A stretch of 64,000 nucleotides of DNA from Chloroflexi bacterium HGW-Chloroflexi-4 (GTDB lineage: Bacteria > Chloroflexota > Anaerolineae > Anaerolineales > Anaerolineaceae): the NCBI GenBank assembly GCA_002840715.1, contig PHBW01000004.1:83701-147700 (forward strand), read 5' to 3'. The notes beneath the pieces are model-generated. The model had not been told where the DNA came from. It saw nothing but the letters and a program-made list of their open reading frames with translations, and ran no database searches. A program made the translations under genes and the position numbers. Shown piece by piece: positions 42,473 to 50,162 of this stretch. How positions within the stretch are numbered: position 1 is the first letter of the stretch; every line of letters begins with the position of its first letter.

Positions 42473-44693
42473 GAGCATCCTGCCTTTCGAATTTTAATGG
42501 CAATGTAATTGTAGCGGAGTGTGCCCACTGTTTCAACTCCTCGTTCTCGATGCCGAAAGGATAAAGCACGCTCGAAGCCGCCCTGGCCATCAGTTCAATG
42601 TATTTCTCCTTGTCGAGCCGGGAGGGATCCAGTTTTTCGCTGGATTCCCAGGCACTGACATCCTGTTCGCCGCGGGTGTAAATGAAGCGCATCTTCTGAC
42701 CCGGACGCACACGCTTGCCGGTCTGCTCAAGAAGCTGTTTTGCCGCGCGGACTGCCGGCGTGGGCGACTTGTAAGCCTCGAGTTCGTGGGTGATACGGCA
42801 GGTCACCACCAGTTTTTCAACCGGCACCTTGCCCTCGCGCATGTCGGTCAGCGCACTGCGGAAAAGATTAAAGGCCTCATTCAGCCTTTCGGGCAGAGCC
42901 TCCAGGGAATAAGCCTTGGCAAGCGTATCCATCATGCGCGTCTGGATCTCACTCACCCAGGGAGGCGTGTCGCGCCGGCGCACCTCAATGCCGCGCACCT
43001 TCGAGGAGCCGTCTTGAAAGACACCGAAGTAGCGGTTGGCCACCGGAATGCGGCTGTCGGCTCGCGACGGCAGAAAGGCCACCCAACGGTAAACGCCGTC
43101 CAATGAGACCCCCAGCCCGGTTTGCTCGGTGATCTCGTTGAGTACATCCTGAAAGTCGCGCTTATTGACCGCACCGGGCTTTTTGAGCCACAGGGCATCC
43201 ACAAAGAGGTGCAGTACCTCAAAGCCCATGGATTCGGCAATCTCCTTGGCGCGGATGAGCACCTCGCGTCCGCCGTTGGTGACTGCCTCGTGCGCTTCAA
43301 TGCGCCCAAAGCGCGCGTTCTTGTAACCCAAAAAACCAAAGCACACCACCAGCAGCCATTTCAAGGCCGAGGCGCGCGCGGAATCCCGTTTGGCAATTGG
43401 GTCGCCCTTGCGCAGGTTGGCCTGGTTAAGCTTGAGCGCGACCCGCTTTTCGTAGAGCGGCTTGAGGGTCAGCGGCACCACCCCCAGCTCGTCGCTGGCC
43501 GGGACAATGCCGTTGGGCAGCGGCACCTCAGGAGAGATGTTGCCCTTGATGATGATGGCCGGGTACATCGAGATGAAGTCGATCTGACCGACATCAGAAT
43601 GCAGGCCGACAATGGGCTGATAGATCAACCCGCCCCGGTCGCGGTGGATCAGATCCATGCCATTTTTGAACTCTTCTACCTGCTGTTTGTGCCAGGGCAC
43701 GAGAATCTGATGTTCAAGCGCGGTGAGCATCTGCATGGCCGAGATGCCCGACCCCGGCGAAACGCGCGCGGCGCGCTCAATGGATTGGGCGGTAACGCGC
43801 GCCGATTCGAGCACACCATCGAGGCCGTAATCCTTCCACATCATGGCGTTGCGCTGGTCAATGTGGCAGCGCCCAAAAAGGTGCGCCTCTTCTGCGCGGT
43901 AGATGATCTGTCCGTATGAAAAGTAGGTCAGTTCTTTTTGCCAGCGCACATCGCGTTCAGCATCGCGGTTGAGATGCAGCGTCTCACCGGCCTGCTCTGA
44001 CAGCTTCAGCAGTTCGGGGATGAGCCAGTTGTCGCCCCACTGGGTGAGGATGAAATCGGGGTCAACCTCATCCAGAATGCTGTTCAGGCGTGAAATCAAT
44101 TCAGCGGGGTCATCGAGACAAAGGGATTTCTGGCGCTGTTGAAAGTGCAGTTTGAGGGTTTTGGGCGTGCCGCGCACGGGGTCGCAATCCGGCTCAATGG
44201 CGAGCGTGCGGAAGACGGGGAAGACCGGGGAGAGGTCCCAGCGGGTGTTGAGCACGCGCAGCGACTGAAGGTTGTTGTCATCGTCTGCTTCAATTTCGCA
44301 GAAAGCCATGGGGAAGGTGCCGTACAGGGCGGCATGCCGGGTGGTGACGCTGATATCCGAGTCGTAATAAGTGAGATGCGGAAACTGTTTCTGCACATCA
44401 CGAAAAATCCGCGTCTGGCGGATGGGGTTGTCAATGACCGCCTGCAGCACAGGGATGGGCGCGGGCAGAAAGACGTCGCGCCGGGTCTCGCGGCTGAGCG
44501 AGAGCACCCCCGGCTGCTTTCGCAGGAACTTCCACAGCGAACGAAGCTGCTCGGCCTCGCCGGCAGCGTAAAAGGTGATGGGCATGGGCTGCCTGAGGCA
44601 AAGGCGCTCACCCTCTTCGGAGATGATCCACAGCCGCAGGCCGTCTGCGGGGTCTTCGTAAAGATCGAGCAGCCAGCCGCGAAGCGTGCTCAC
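42378..44693 (-). CDS. Divergent family-B DNA polymerase (PolB2-like)
   Basis: 771 aa from GTG 44693, chosen for AGGAAGG eight bases upstream and one base after the previous stop. Motif A is DFISMYPAII (Asp372). Motif B is degenerate: KWLLVVCFGFLGY at about 445. Motif C lacks GDTDS and reads LFVDALW (Asp499), like archaeal PolB2. The N-terminal exonuclease-like region lacks the expected ExoI Asp (LAIEPD in place of DIET), so proofreading may be lost. TLPLKF (residues 730-735) resembles a hexapeptide clamp-binding motif. Third in an SOS-type operon; GC-rich relative to neighbours. Translesion or repair synthesis is inferred. Confidence 0.85.
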   Translation of the reverse strand: MSTLRGWLLDLYEDPADGLRLWIISEEGERLCLRQPMPITFYAAGEAEQLRSLWKFLRKQPGVLSLSRETRRDVFLPAPIPVLQAVIDNPIRQTRIFRDVQKQFPHLTYYDSDISVTTRHAALYGTFPMAFCEIEADDDNNLQSLRVLNTRWDLSPVFPVFRTLAIEPDCDPVRGTPKTLKLHFQQRQKSLCLDDPAELISRLNSILDEVDPDFILTQWGDNWLIPELLKLSEQAGETLHLNRDAERDVRWQKELTYFSYGQIIYRAEEAHLFGRCHIDQRNAMMWKDYGLDGVLESARVTAQSIERAARVSPGSGISAMQMLTALEHQILVPWHKQQVEEFKNGMDLIHRDRGGLIYQPIVGLHSDVGQIDFISMYPAIIIKGNISPEVPLPNGIVPASDELGVVPLTLKPLYEKRVALKLNQANLRKGDPIAKRDSARASALKWLLVVCFGFLGYKNARFGRIEAHEAVTNGGREVLIRAKEIAESMGFEVLHLFVDALWLKKPGAVNKRDFQDVLNEITEQTGLGVSLDGVYRWVAFLPSRADSRIPVANRYFGVFQDGSSKVRGIEVRRRDTPPWVSEIQTRMMDTLAKAYSLEALPERLNEAFNLFRSALTDMREGKVPVEKLVVTCRITHELEAYKSPTPAVRAAKQLLEQTGKRVRPGQKMRFIYTRGEQDVSAWESSEKLDPSRLDKEKYIELMARAASSVLYPFGIENEELKQWAHSATITLPLKFERQDAHVRPICNHVRPGRVERHAGLGGRASRAAAQP

Positions 44694-44694
44694 G

Positions 44695-45105
44695 TCAGGC
44701 GCCTTCCTGCAGGTCAACATATTCGGCGGGCGCATCATCCTCGTCAGGAGAAACGAATGCCGGCGCTTCGTCGGCAGGAGCATCCGGCTCCTGGTTGACC
44801 AGCTCCAGCAGCGAGACCAATCCGCGCGAGGGATGGAGTTCTTCGACCGGCAGCAGGCCGTTCTGCTCAAGCTTCAGCTCGAGCTGTTTGACCTTTTTGT
44901 AGAGCTCGAGCAGCATGGAAACCAGATAGATATCCATGGGATAGAGATTGCTGGCATAGGAGGCTTCGGCCACGTGCGAATGCGAGAGGGCGATCAATTC
45001 GTCGATCAAGACCTGATCGCTCTTGCGCAGAGCGCGCACGAAACGCCGGAGGGCCGCATCTTCTTCTACCCAGGTCTGGGTGGCAGATTGTATTGTGCGT
45101 CCCAT
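44695..45105 (-). CDS. Small helical protein of the polymerase cassette
   Basis: 136 aa, no family recognised. Residues 1-90 are predicted helical, with a possible coiled coil at about 60-85 (LYPMDIYLVSMLLELYKKVK). The tail is acidic and Pro/Ala-rich. It starts two bases after the RecA-like gene and ends one base before the polymerase start, so it is tightly coupled to both. A bridging or accessory subunit is possible; no direct evidence. Confidence 0.75.
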   Translation of the reverse strand: MGRTIQSATQTWVEEDAALRRFVRALRKSDQVLIDELIALSHSHVAEASYASNLYPMDIYLVSMLLELYKKVKQLELKLEQNGLLPVEELHPSRGLVSLLELVNQEPDAPADEAPAFVSPDEDDAPAEYVDLQEGA

Positions 45106-45107
45106 GG

Positions 45108-45701
45108 CTACCTGCCCTCTCTGGGCAACAACGCCCCGGGGAAGAGCGCGGGCTGGTATTCAACGGGCGGCGGCGGATCGAGGGAAAGCTCCTCCCAGAT
45201 GTGGGTGGCCTGCCCTTTGAGCATGCCGAGCAGCACCAGCCGCGGACTGGAAATGGAGAGCAGCGGCTTGGCGCTAACCACCACCGGCACCAAATGGCTG
45301 GTGCGCTGGATGCAAGTCAGGGTCTTTTCAAAGAGCATGACGCTTTCGTCGAGATGCACACTCTCATCCATAAAGGTGCTGAGCAGATCGAGAATCAAGA
45401 TCGGCACCCCGGGTTCGGGGCGGATCTTTTCAAGCAGTGAAAGCACCTGATAGCAGGTAAAGGCGCGAGAGAGACGAATGTTCTTGAGCATGCCCGCCGG
45501 ATCGCCGGTCAGGGTGCGCAGTTCTTTGGCGACGTGATACATGTTGCTGCGGTTGCCGCAATCCAGCATGTAGACGGGTCCGCGCAAGGTCAGGCGGGCG
45601 GAGAGGTCGAGCATGCGCCTGCCCCCGGCGTGCGGGCCGAAAACGACCAGCAGTTCGTTGGCGAGGGGTAAAGCGAGCTCAGAGCGCAAGTCATGTTCCA
45701 T
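45108..45701 (-). CDS. Degenerate RecA-fold protein (ImuA-like role suggested)
   Basis: 197 aa. VVFGPHAGGRR (residues 19-29) sits where a Walker A would be, but Lys-Ser/Thr is replaced by Arg-Arg; VPILILDLLSTF (about 100) resembles Walker B; the order of beta strands looks RecA/KaiC-like. The C terminus carries QPALF (183-187), matching the QxxLF beta-clamp-binding pentapeptide. No ATG follows closely in frame, and the -10 box lies only six bases upstream, so the mRNA may be leaderless. First gene of the SOS-type cassette; by position it parallels imuA. Confidence 0.7.
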   Translation of the reverse strand: MEHDLRSELALPLANELLVVFGPHAGGRRMLDLSARLTLRGPVYMLDCGNRSNMYHVAKELRTLTGDPAGMLKNIRLSRAFTCYQVLSLLEKIRPEPGVPILILDLLSTFMDESVHLDESVMLFEKTLTCIQRTSHLVPVVVSAKPLLSISSPRLVLLGMLKGQATHIWEELSLDPPPPVEYQPALFPGALLPREGR

Positions 45702-45707
45702 ATCTTT

Positions 45708-45735
45708 ATTATATAGAACATTTGTTCGTTGTCAA
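45708..45735 (-). promoter_or_regulatory. Sigma-70 promoter with LexA (SOS) box in the spacer
   Basis: Reverse strand: TTGACA (45735-45730), 16 bases, TATAAT (45713-45708), both perfect. The spacer contains CGAACAAATGTTC (45728-45716), a full match to the core of the Gram-positive LexA box CGAACRNRYGTTYC. Predicted transcription start is at or next to the ATG at 45701. Confidence 0.88.
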
Positions 45736-45743
45736 GAGGGATG

Positions 45744-46324
45744 GAAAGGCCGAGAGTGGAGAATGGAGAGTAGAGAATTGTATCTTTGTAAACTTAGTTG
45801 AGAAAACATCGTGACTTTAATTCTTTTTAACCACGAACCACGCAAAATAATCCTAATTACACAAAAGTAATTTATAAAAAATATTCGTTTTTGTTCTTTG
45901 AAAAATCCGAAAACAACTACCCTTCGCTCCGCTCGGGCACAGGTAAAACGAATCGATTTAAGTGTGATAAGTCATTAATTTTTTGATCTTATAGCTTTGC
46001 AGCAATTTTTAGAACAGGTAAGCGTAATTTTGTGGTTGGAAACGAATGTTCGTTTCTTTGAATTCGAATCCGACAATTTCATTGTGTTCAAGTGGGTATA
46101 TTTTTAGTTCGTTTGTTCTATTTTGTCAAGGGATGGATTTGGCGTAGTGTGGGTTGCCAAAGATGGCAATATTAATATGCCATAATCATCAACGGATTCT
46201 CTTAGGTGTATCGCAATAAAGACGACCCACCATAAGTGTTCCTATTGTGATGACAATTCAATGTGATGGGTTCAGCAACCCCACTCGCTTCGATCGGGGG
46301 CGCAAAAGTCGCGCGGAACCCACC
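45744..46324. other. Long intergenic region with promoter-like and palindromic elements
   Basis: No gene is seen in this 581-base stretch. It holds an 18-base palindrome GAAACGAATGTTCGTTTC (46039-46056); a reverse-strand TTGACA-N17-TAAAAA (46129-46101) whose spacer has a direct GAAC-N4-GAAC, resembling a decayed copy of the SOS promoter; and a structured element bounded by GGGTTC (46268) and GAACCC (46315) just past the peptidase stop. Confidence 0.5.
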
Positions 46325-47830
46325 TTATTTGATATTTTCTTGCAGAAGGGTTTTAATCGCATCGGATGGATCGGGTTCCATGACCTCTAGAAATTCTTCC
46401 CAGCTCGCAATCTGTTGATTGTAGGTGTTGGTGTAAATCTTCAGCCCGGCAAAGAAGACTTCGTCGCCCAAAGCTTGACGCAGTTTATCAAGAAATACAG
46501 CACCTTGAAGATAGACGGCATTTATGTAGGCGCGCAGCTCAGTTTGGTCGTAGATGGTCAGGTTGACCCTGCCGGCAGGCTTATAGTAATTAACGCGGTA
46601 ATCCCACCACCAGTTAGTCAGCTCGGGGTAGTAGCGCTCGATGTAGAGGTATTCGCTGTAGGTGGCGAGGGATTCGTCCAGCCAGGGTTCGAGGGCCTGG
46701 TCATTGGCAACGGCGGCAAACCACCATTGATGGGAGGTTTCGTGCACAGACAGCAGGGCCAGGTAATTTTGAAAGGTGCTGTCGTAGTTCTTGTAATAGA
46801 AATCGCTGAGATAATAGAGGCCGTCGTATTCCATACCGTCAGGGAAGTCGCTTTCGACCACGCTGAGGGTCTGATGCGGATAAGGCAGGCCGAACAGTTC
46901 TGAATACAACTGCAGTGCGCTGGCGGTGTAATCCACGGCTGCCTGACCGGCGACTTCATCGCCTACGAAGACATAACCTTTGACTGTGATGCCATCAATG
47001 GTGTTGGTGACCAGGGTGTATTGGTCGCTGATCGATAATGTAATTCCGCGCCTGTTTTCGGCGAGGATGTGATAGGTATCCAAATCCAAGGGGGCTGCAT
47101 CCACGCTGGCGGCAACAATTAACCCGGTTGGATCGATCAGGTTGAGGGTCAGGTCAAAATCGGCACCCTCATAGACGAGATATTCACCCACCTCGGCCGG
47201 CTGATGAATGATCCAGCCGTTTTGCAGATCGTAAGGCGGCACAAATGGATACCAGTCAGAAAGGTTGAGCTGTTTGGCGCTATATCCCAAAACGCCGCCT
47301 TGCATTTTAGGATTCAAATTGTAATTAAGCGAAATTGAAATACTGCCAATCGCAGACAACGGCTGGGCTAATTGAAGCGTCAACATGACACCATCCAATG
47401 AGTAATCTTTCAATGTTGCATCACCAAAGACTTCAAGTGAATTTAACGAAAAAACTTTTGATTTGGCATTAGGAGGAACCACCAGCTTGATTTCTGTTAA
47501 GACCTGCCCTGTTTGATTCTGATATTGGATGGTTTGCCGCACAAGCAGACTATGCTTGTTATAATCGAGGTCAACTTCAAACCGATAGACGGTTTTATTT
47601 GAAGGTTCTGCGTTAACCGTGGGCTCGATTGTTTCTGTTACTGATTCGGTTGGCAATTGAATCTCGGTCGAAGTCATTTCAGCTGTTGAAATCACATTAG
47701 GTGTATTGGTAGCTTCAGCGTTTGGTGTGCTGCCCGGCAGTTTTGAACAGCCAAGCAAGTTCAATAATAATAGAAATGCAACAACAAATGTGACTATGCG
47801 CAACGTGCGAATTTTTATACTTTTTCTCAT
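46325..47830 (-). CDS. M1-like zinc metallopeptidase lipoprotein
   Basis: 501 aa from ATG 47830; an ATG at 47857 overlaps the divergent dusB start. The N terminus has a lipoprotein signal (FLLLLNLLGC), then a Thr/Glu-rich linker, an N-terminal beta domain, and a gluzincin catalytic domain: HETSHQWW (HExxH) and the third ligand Glu in WLDESLATYSEY 19 residues on. Resembles M1 aminopeptidase-type extracellular enzymes. The GAMEN-like exopeptidase motif appears absent (ESDFPDGMEYDGL instead), so specificity is uncertain. Confidence 0.87.
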   Translation of the reverse strand: MRKSIKIRTLRIVTFVVAFLLLLNLLGCSKLPGSTPNAEATNTPNVISTAEMTSTEIQLPTESVTETIEPTVNAEPSNKTVYRFEVDLDYNKHSLLVRQTIQYQNQTGQVLTEIKLVVPPNAKSKVFSLNSLEVFGDATLKDYSLDGVMLTLQLAQPLSAIGSISISLNYNLNPKMQGGVLGYSAKQLNLSDWYPFVPPYDLQNGWIIHQPAEVGEYLVYEGADFDLTLNLIDPTGLIVAASVDAAPLDLDTYHILAENRRGITLSISDQYTLVTNTIDGITVKGYVFVGDEVAGQAAVDYTASALQLYSELFGLPYPHQTLSVVESDFPDGMEYDGLYYLSDFYYKNYDSTFQNYLALLSVHETSHQWWFAAVANDQALEPWLDESLATYSEYLYIERYYPELTNWWWDYRVNYYKPAGRVNLTIYDQTELRAYINAVYLQGAVFLDKLRQALGDEVFFAGLKIYTNTYNQQIASWEEFLEVMEPDPSDAIKTLLQENIK

Positions 47831-47855
47831 AGGACGATGAATAATCCTTTCGATC

Positions 47856-48839
47856 ATGAGCCTTAATCATACCGCAACTGTATTCTCAATTGGCAATATT
47901 TCCATCGCCGGCAAGCTGATTCTGGCGCCGATGGATGGTTATTCTGACTCTCCCATGCGTTTGGTCAGCAAACAATTCGGCTCAGCTATTTCAATCTCGG
48001 AATTCATCAATGCGATTGATATCAAGCAGGGACACCCGCATCTGCTCAGCCAAATCAAGTTTTCTGACGATGAAAGGCCATTCGCCTATCAAATCTTCGA
48101 CGACAAACCGGAGCGCATGCTGGCTGGCGCGTTGAAGCTGCGTGAGCACAACCCTGAATACATCGACATTAACATGGGCTGTTCAGCCAAGAATGTGTCG
48201 AACCGCGGCGCAGGCGCCGGGTTGCTTAAACATCCTCTCAAGATCGGACAAATCGTTGAAAGCCTGGTAAAACACCTGGATGTGCCGGTAACCGCCAAGA
48301 TCCGTTTAGGCTGGGACGATGATTCGCTGAATTACCTCGAAACATCGCGCATCATCCAGGAAAGCGGCGCCAGCGCCATCACCGTGCACGCCCGCACTCG
48401 CAAGATGGAATATTCCGGCTCGGCCCGTTGGGACGCGATTGGTGAAATTAAAGCCCAACTCAGCATTCCGGTGATCGGCAACGGGGATGTAAAAAGTCTG
48501 GCTGATGCCGAACGCATGATGGCGCAAACCGGCTGCGATGCGGTAATGATCGGACGTGCTGCCATCGGCAATCCGTGGGTGTTCAGCGGCTCACAGCGCG
48601 AGGAACAGTCACAAACCGAACTGCTGCGGGTGGTGGAACTTCATCTGCATCTAATGGCAGAGCATTACGGCGAAAAGATCGGCGTGATGCTGTTCCGAAA
48701 ACACCTCACCCGCTACTTGCATGGTTACCTGAACACACCTGAAATTCGCAAACATATATATTCATTGGAAAAAGAAAAAGAGTTTTTTAAAGCCATCACG
48801 AAGCTTGTCAATCAATCCCACCCAACGGAGACATCATGA
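47856..48839 (+). CDS. dusB: tRNA-dihydrouridine synthase
   Basis: 327 aa. FMN-dependent Dus motifs: LAPMDGYSDSPMR, DINMGCSAKNVSNRGAGAGLL (catalytic Cys in GCS), VTAKIRLGWD, ITVHARTRKMEYSG, and VIGNGDV. Reduces uridine to dihydrouridine in tRNA D loops. Start overlaps the start region of the divergent peptidase; the next gene overlaps its stop by four bases. Confidence 0.94.
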   Translation: MSLNHTATVFSIGNISIAGKLILAPMDGYSDSPMRLVSKQFGSAISISEFINAIDIKQGHPHLLSQIKFSDDERPFAYQIFDDKPERMLAGALKLREHNPEYIDINMGCSAKNVSNRGAGAGLLKHPLKIGQIVESLVKHLDVPVTAKIRLGWDDDSLNYLETSRIIQESGASAITVHARTRKMEYSGSARWDAIGEIKAQLSIPVIGNGDVKSLADAERMMAQTGCDAVMIGRAAIGNPWVFSGSQREEQSQTELLRVVELHLHLMAEHYGEKIGVMLFRKHLTRYLHGYLNTPEIRKHIYSLEKEKEFFKAITKLVNQSHPTETS

Positions 48840-49177
48840 GCAATTCAGCCTGGACCAACAACGTACCTTTTGCCATCACCGTGTGCGACACCAACGGTGT
48901 GGTGCTCGAGATGAATGAAAAATCTGCTTTATCTTTTTCAAAGGACGGCGGCAAAGAACTGATCGGCAAATCCTTGATGGATTGCCATTCAGAAAAATCC
49001 AGACAGATGATCAACGAGATGATGCAATCTGAAAAAGTGAATATCTATACCATTGAAAAACAAGGCAAGAAAAAACTGATCTACCAGTGCCCCTGGTATG
49101 CAGACGGAAAAATGTCCGGTTTGGTGGAGCTGTCAATAGAACTGCCGGATAATATGCCCCATTTTGTGAGAGGTTAG
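48836..49177 (+). CDS. Small PAS-like domain protein
   Basis: 113 aa. PFAITVCDTNGVVLEMNEKSA followed by ELIGKSLMDCHSEKS fits a PAS fold, here without any output domain. It is translationally coupled to dusB (ATGA). Ligand and function unknown. Confidence 0.7.
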   Translation: MSNSAWTNNVPFAITVCDTNGVVLEMNEKSALSFSKDGGKELIGKSLMDCHSEKSRQMINEMMQSEKVNIYTIEKQGKKKLIYQCPWYADGKMSGLVELSIELPDNMPHFVRG

Positions 49178-49179
49178 CC

Positions 49180-49542
49180 ATGATCTATCATATTACGACC
49201 CCCGCTGCCTGGCAAAAAGGTCAACTCGCCGGACGTTATGAGCCGGAAGGATTTGAACTGGAAGGCTTCATCCACTGCTCAAAGCAGGAACAAATTGTCG
49301 GCGTTGGTGAACGCTATTACGCCGGTCAAAGCGGATTACTGATCTTGGGCATCAACCCTGACAAACTGACTGCCAAACTGGTTTTCGAGAACCTGATCGG
49401 CGGTGATGAATTGTTTCCGCATATCTACGGTCCGTTGAACTTGGATGCAGTGGAATCCACGGCTGCGTTTGGACAGAATGCCGCAGGTGGGTTTGATTTT
49501 CCAACCTTTTGGACGCCAATCCAATTATATTTTGAAACCTAA
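49180..49542 (+). CDS. DUF952-family protein
   Basis: 120 aa. MIYHITTPAAWQKGQLAGRY, GFIHCSKQEQIVGVGERYY, and FPHIYGPLNLDAVES are characteristic of this small uncharacterised family. Two bases after the PAS-like gene, so probably one operon from dusB. Confidence 0.85.
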   Translation: MIYHITTPAAWQKGQLAGRYEPEGFELEGFIHCSKQEQIVGVGERYYAGQSGLLILGINPDKLTAKLVFENLIGGDELFPHIYGPLNLDAVESTAAFGQNAAGGFDFPTFWTPIQLYFET

Positions 49543-49589
49543 TCAAGTTTGCAGCGTATATTGTGTATATTGATTTATACGAGGCGAAA

Positions 49590-49844
49590 ATGACCACTGA
49601 AAATACACGATATGAAGAATTCCGCGTGGACGGCGAGGCACTGCTTTCTAAAGTGAAAGAGATCCTGCATGAAGGAAATGTACGCCGCATCATCATCAAG
49701 GATGAAAAAGGCGCCACCTATATTGAAATTCCCATGACGGTGGGCGTGATCGGCACACTGCTGCTGCCGGTGTGGGCGGCAGTAGGCGCACTGGCGGCAC
49801 TGGCAGCCAATTTCACCATTGTGGTTGAAAAGACAACAGAATAA
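49590..49844 (+). CDS. DUF4342-family protein
   Basis: 84 aa from ATG 49590, chosen for GAGG six bases upstream. Features RRIIIKDEKGATYIEIPMTVGV and a hydrophobic stretch (LLLPVWAAVGALAALAANFTIVV) typical of this family. Possibly membrane associated; no function known. Confidence 0.82.
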   Translation: MTTENTRYEEFRVDGEALLSKVKEILHEGNVRRIIIKDEKGATYIEIPMTVGVIGTLLLPVWAAVGALAALAANFTIVVEKTTE

Positions 49845-49882
49845 AGTAAACTCACACAGTTTGAGGACGAACCGGCTTTCTC

Positions 49883-49891
49883 TGGTAAAAT
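49883..49891 (+). promoter_or_regulatory. Extended -10 promoter of the tRNA-Arg locus
   Basis: TGG-TAAAAT at 49883-49891, an extended -10 as also found before the tRNA-Val gene. It lies between the arms of a 10-bp inverted repeat GGACGAACCG (49865-49874) / CGGTTCGTCC (49896-49905); the right arm runs into the first four bases of the tRNA. Confidence 0.55.
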
Positions 49892-49901
49892 AGAGCGGTT
49901 C

Positions 49902-50022
49902 GTCCCCGTGGCGCAATGGATAGCGTGCCGGCCTCCGAAGCCGTCGGTGTGGGTTCGAATCGCAATGGATAGCGTGCCGGCCTCCGAAGCCGTCGGTGTG
50001 GGTTCGAATCCCACCGGGGACA
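49902..50022 (+). pseudogene. tRNA-Arg (CCG) gene with a 49-bp internal tandem duplication
   Basis: Acceptor strands GTCCCCG (49902-49908) and CGGGGAC (50015-50021) pair. Between them, a 49-base unit running from the D loop through the T loop occurs twice without change (49913-49961 and 49962-50010). One unit gives a normal 72-base tRNA with anticodon loop CTCCGAA (anticodon CCG). As sequenced the locus is 121 bases with only one acceptor stem, so it is either broken, a novel precursor, or a sequence error. No 3' CCA is encoded. Confidence 0.85.
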
Positions 50023-50054
50023 CTCCTATACGCAAACCGCACCACTTTTCACCG

Positions 50055-50077
50055 ACTCCCTGCATGGGAGTTTTTTT
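50055..50077 (+). terminator. Intrinsic terminator after tRNA-Arg
   Basis: ACTCCC / GGGAGT stem, 5-base loop, followed by seven T. Confidence 0.85.
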
Positions 50078-50162
50078 ATACTTTGCTGATAATCTTCTAA
50101 CACTTTATTCATGAGGCTGTGTTAATATTTTAACAATCGAAAAAGATTCATAAGGAGCAAAA

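Noticed and set aside
42519..43919. Long + strand open frames opposite the polymerase gene
   Set aside because: GC-rich coding DNA commonly gives long antisense frames; the reverse strand shows clear polymerase motifs and an operon structure.
44694..44870. N-terminal extension of the polymerase to an ATG at 44870 or 44720
   Set aside because: The extension overlaps the 136-aa gene and has a Ser/Arg/Trp-rich composition; the GTG at 44693 has a much better ribosome binding site.
46101..46129. Functional second SOS promoter
   Set aside because: The half-sites are in direct, not inverted, orientation and the -10 (TAAAAA) is poor, so LexA control is unlikely; kept only as a possible decayed copy.
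49902..50022. Two adjacent tRNA genes
   Set aside because: Only one pair of acceptor strands exists, so two complete tRNAs cannot be formed.
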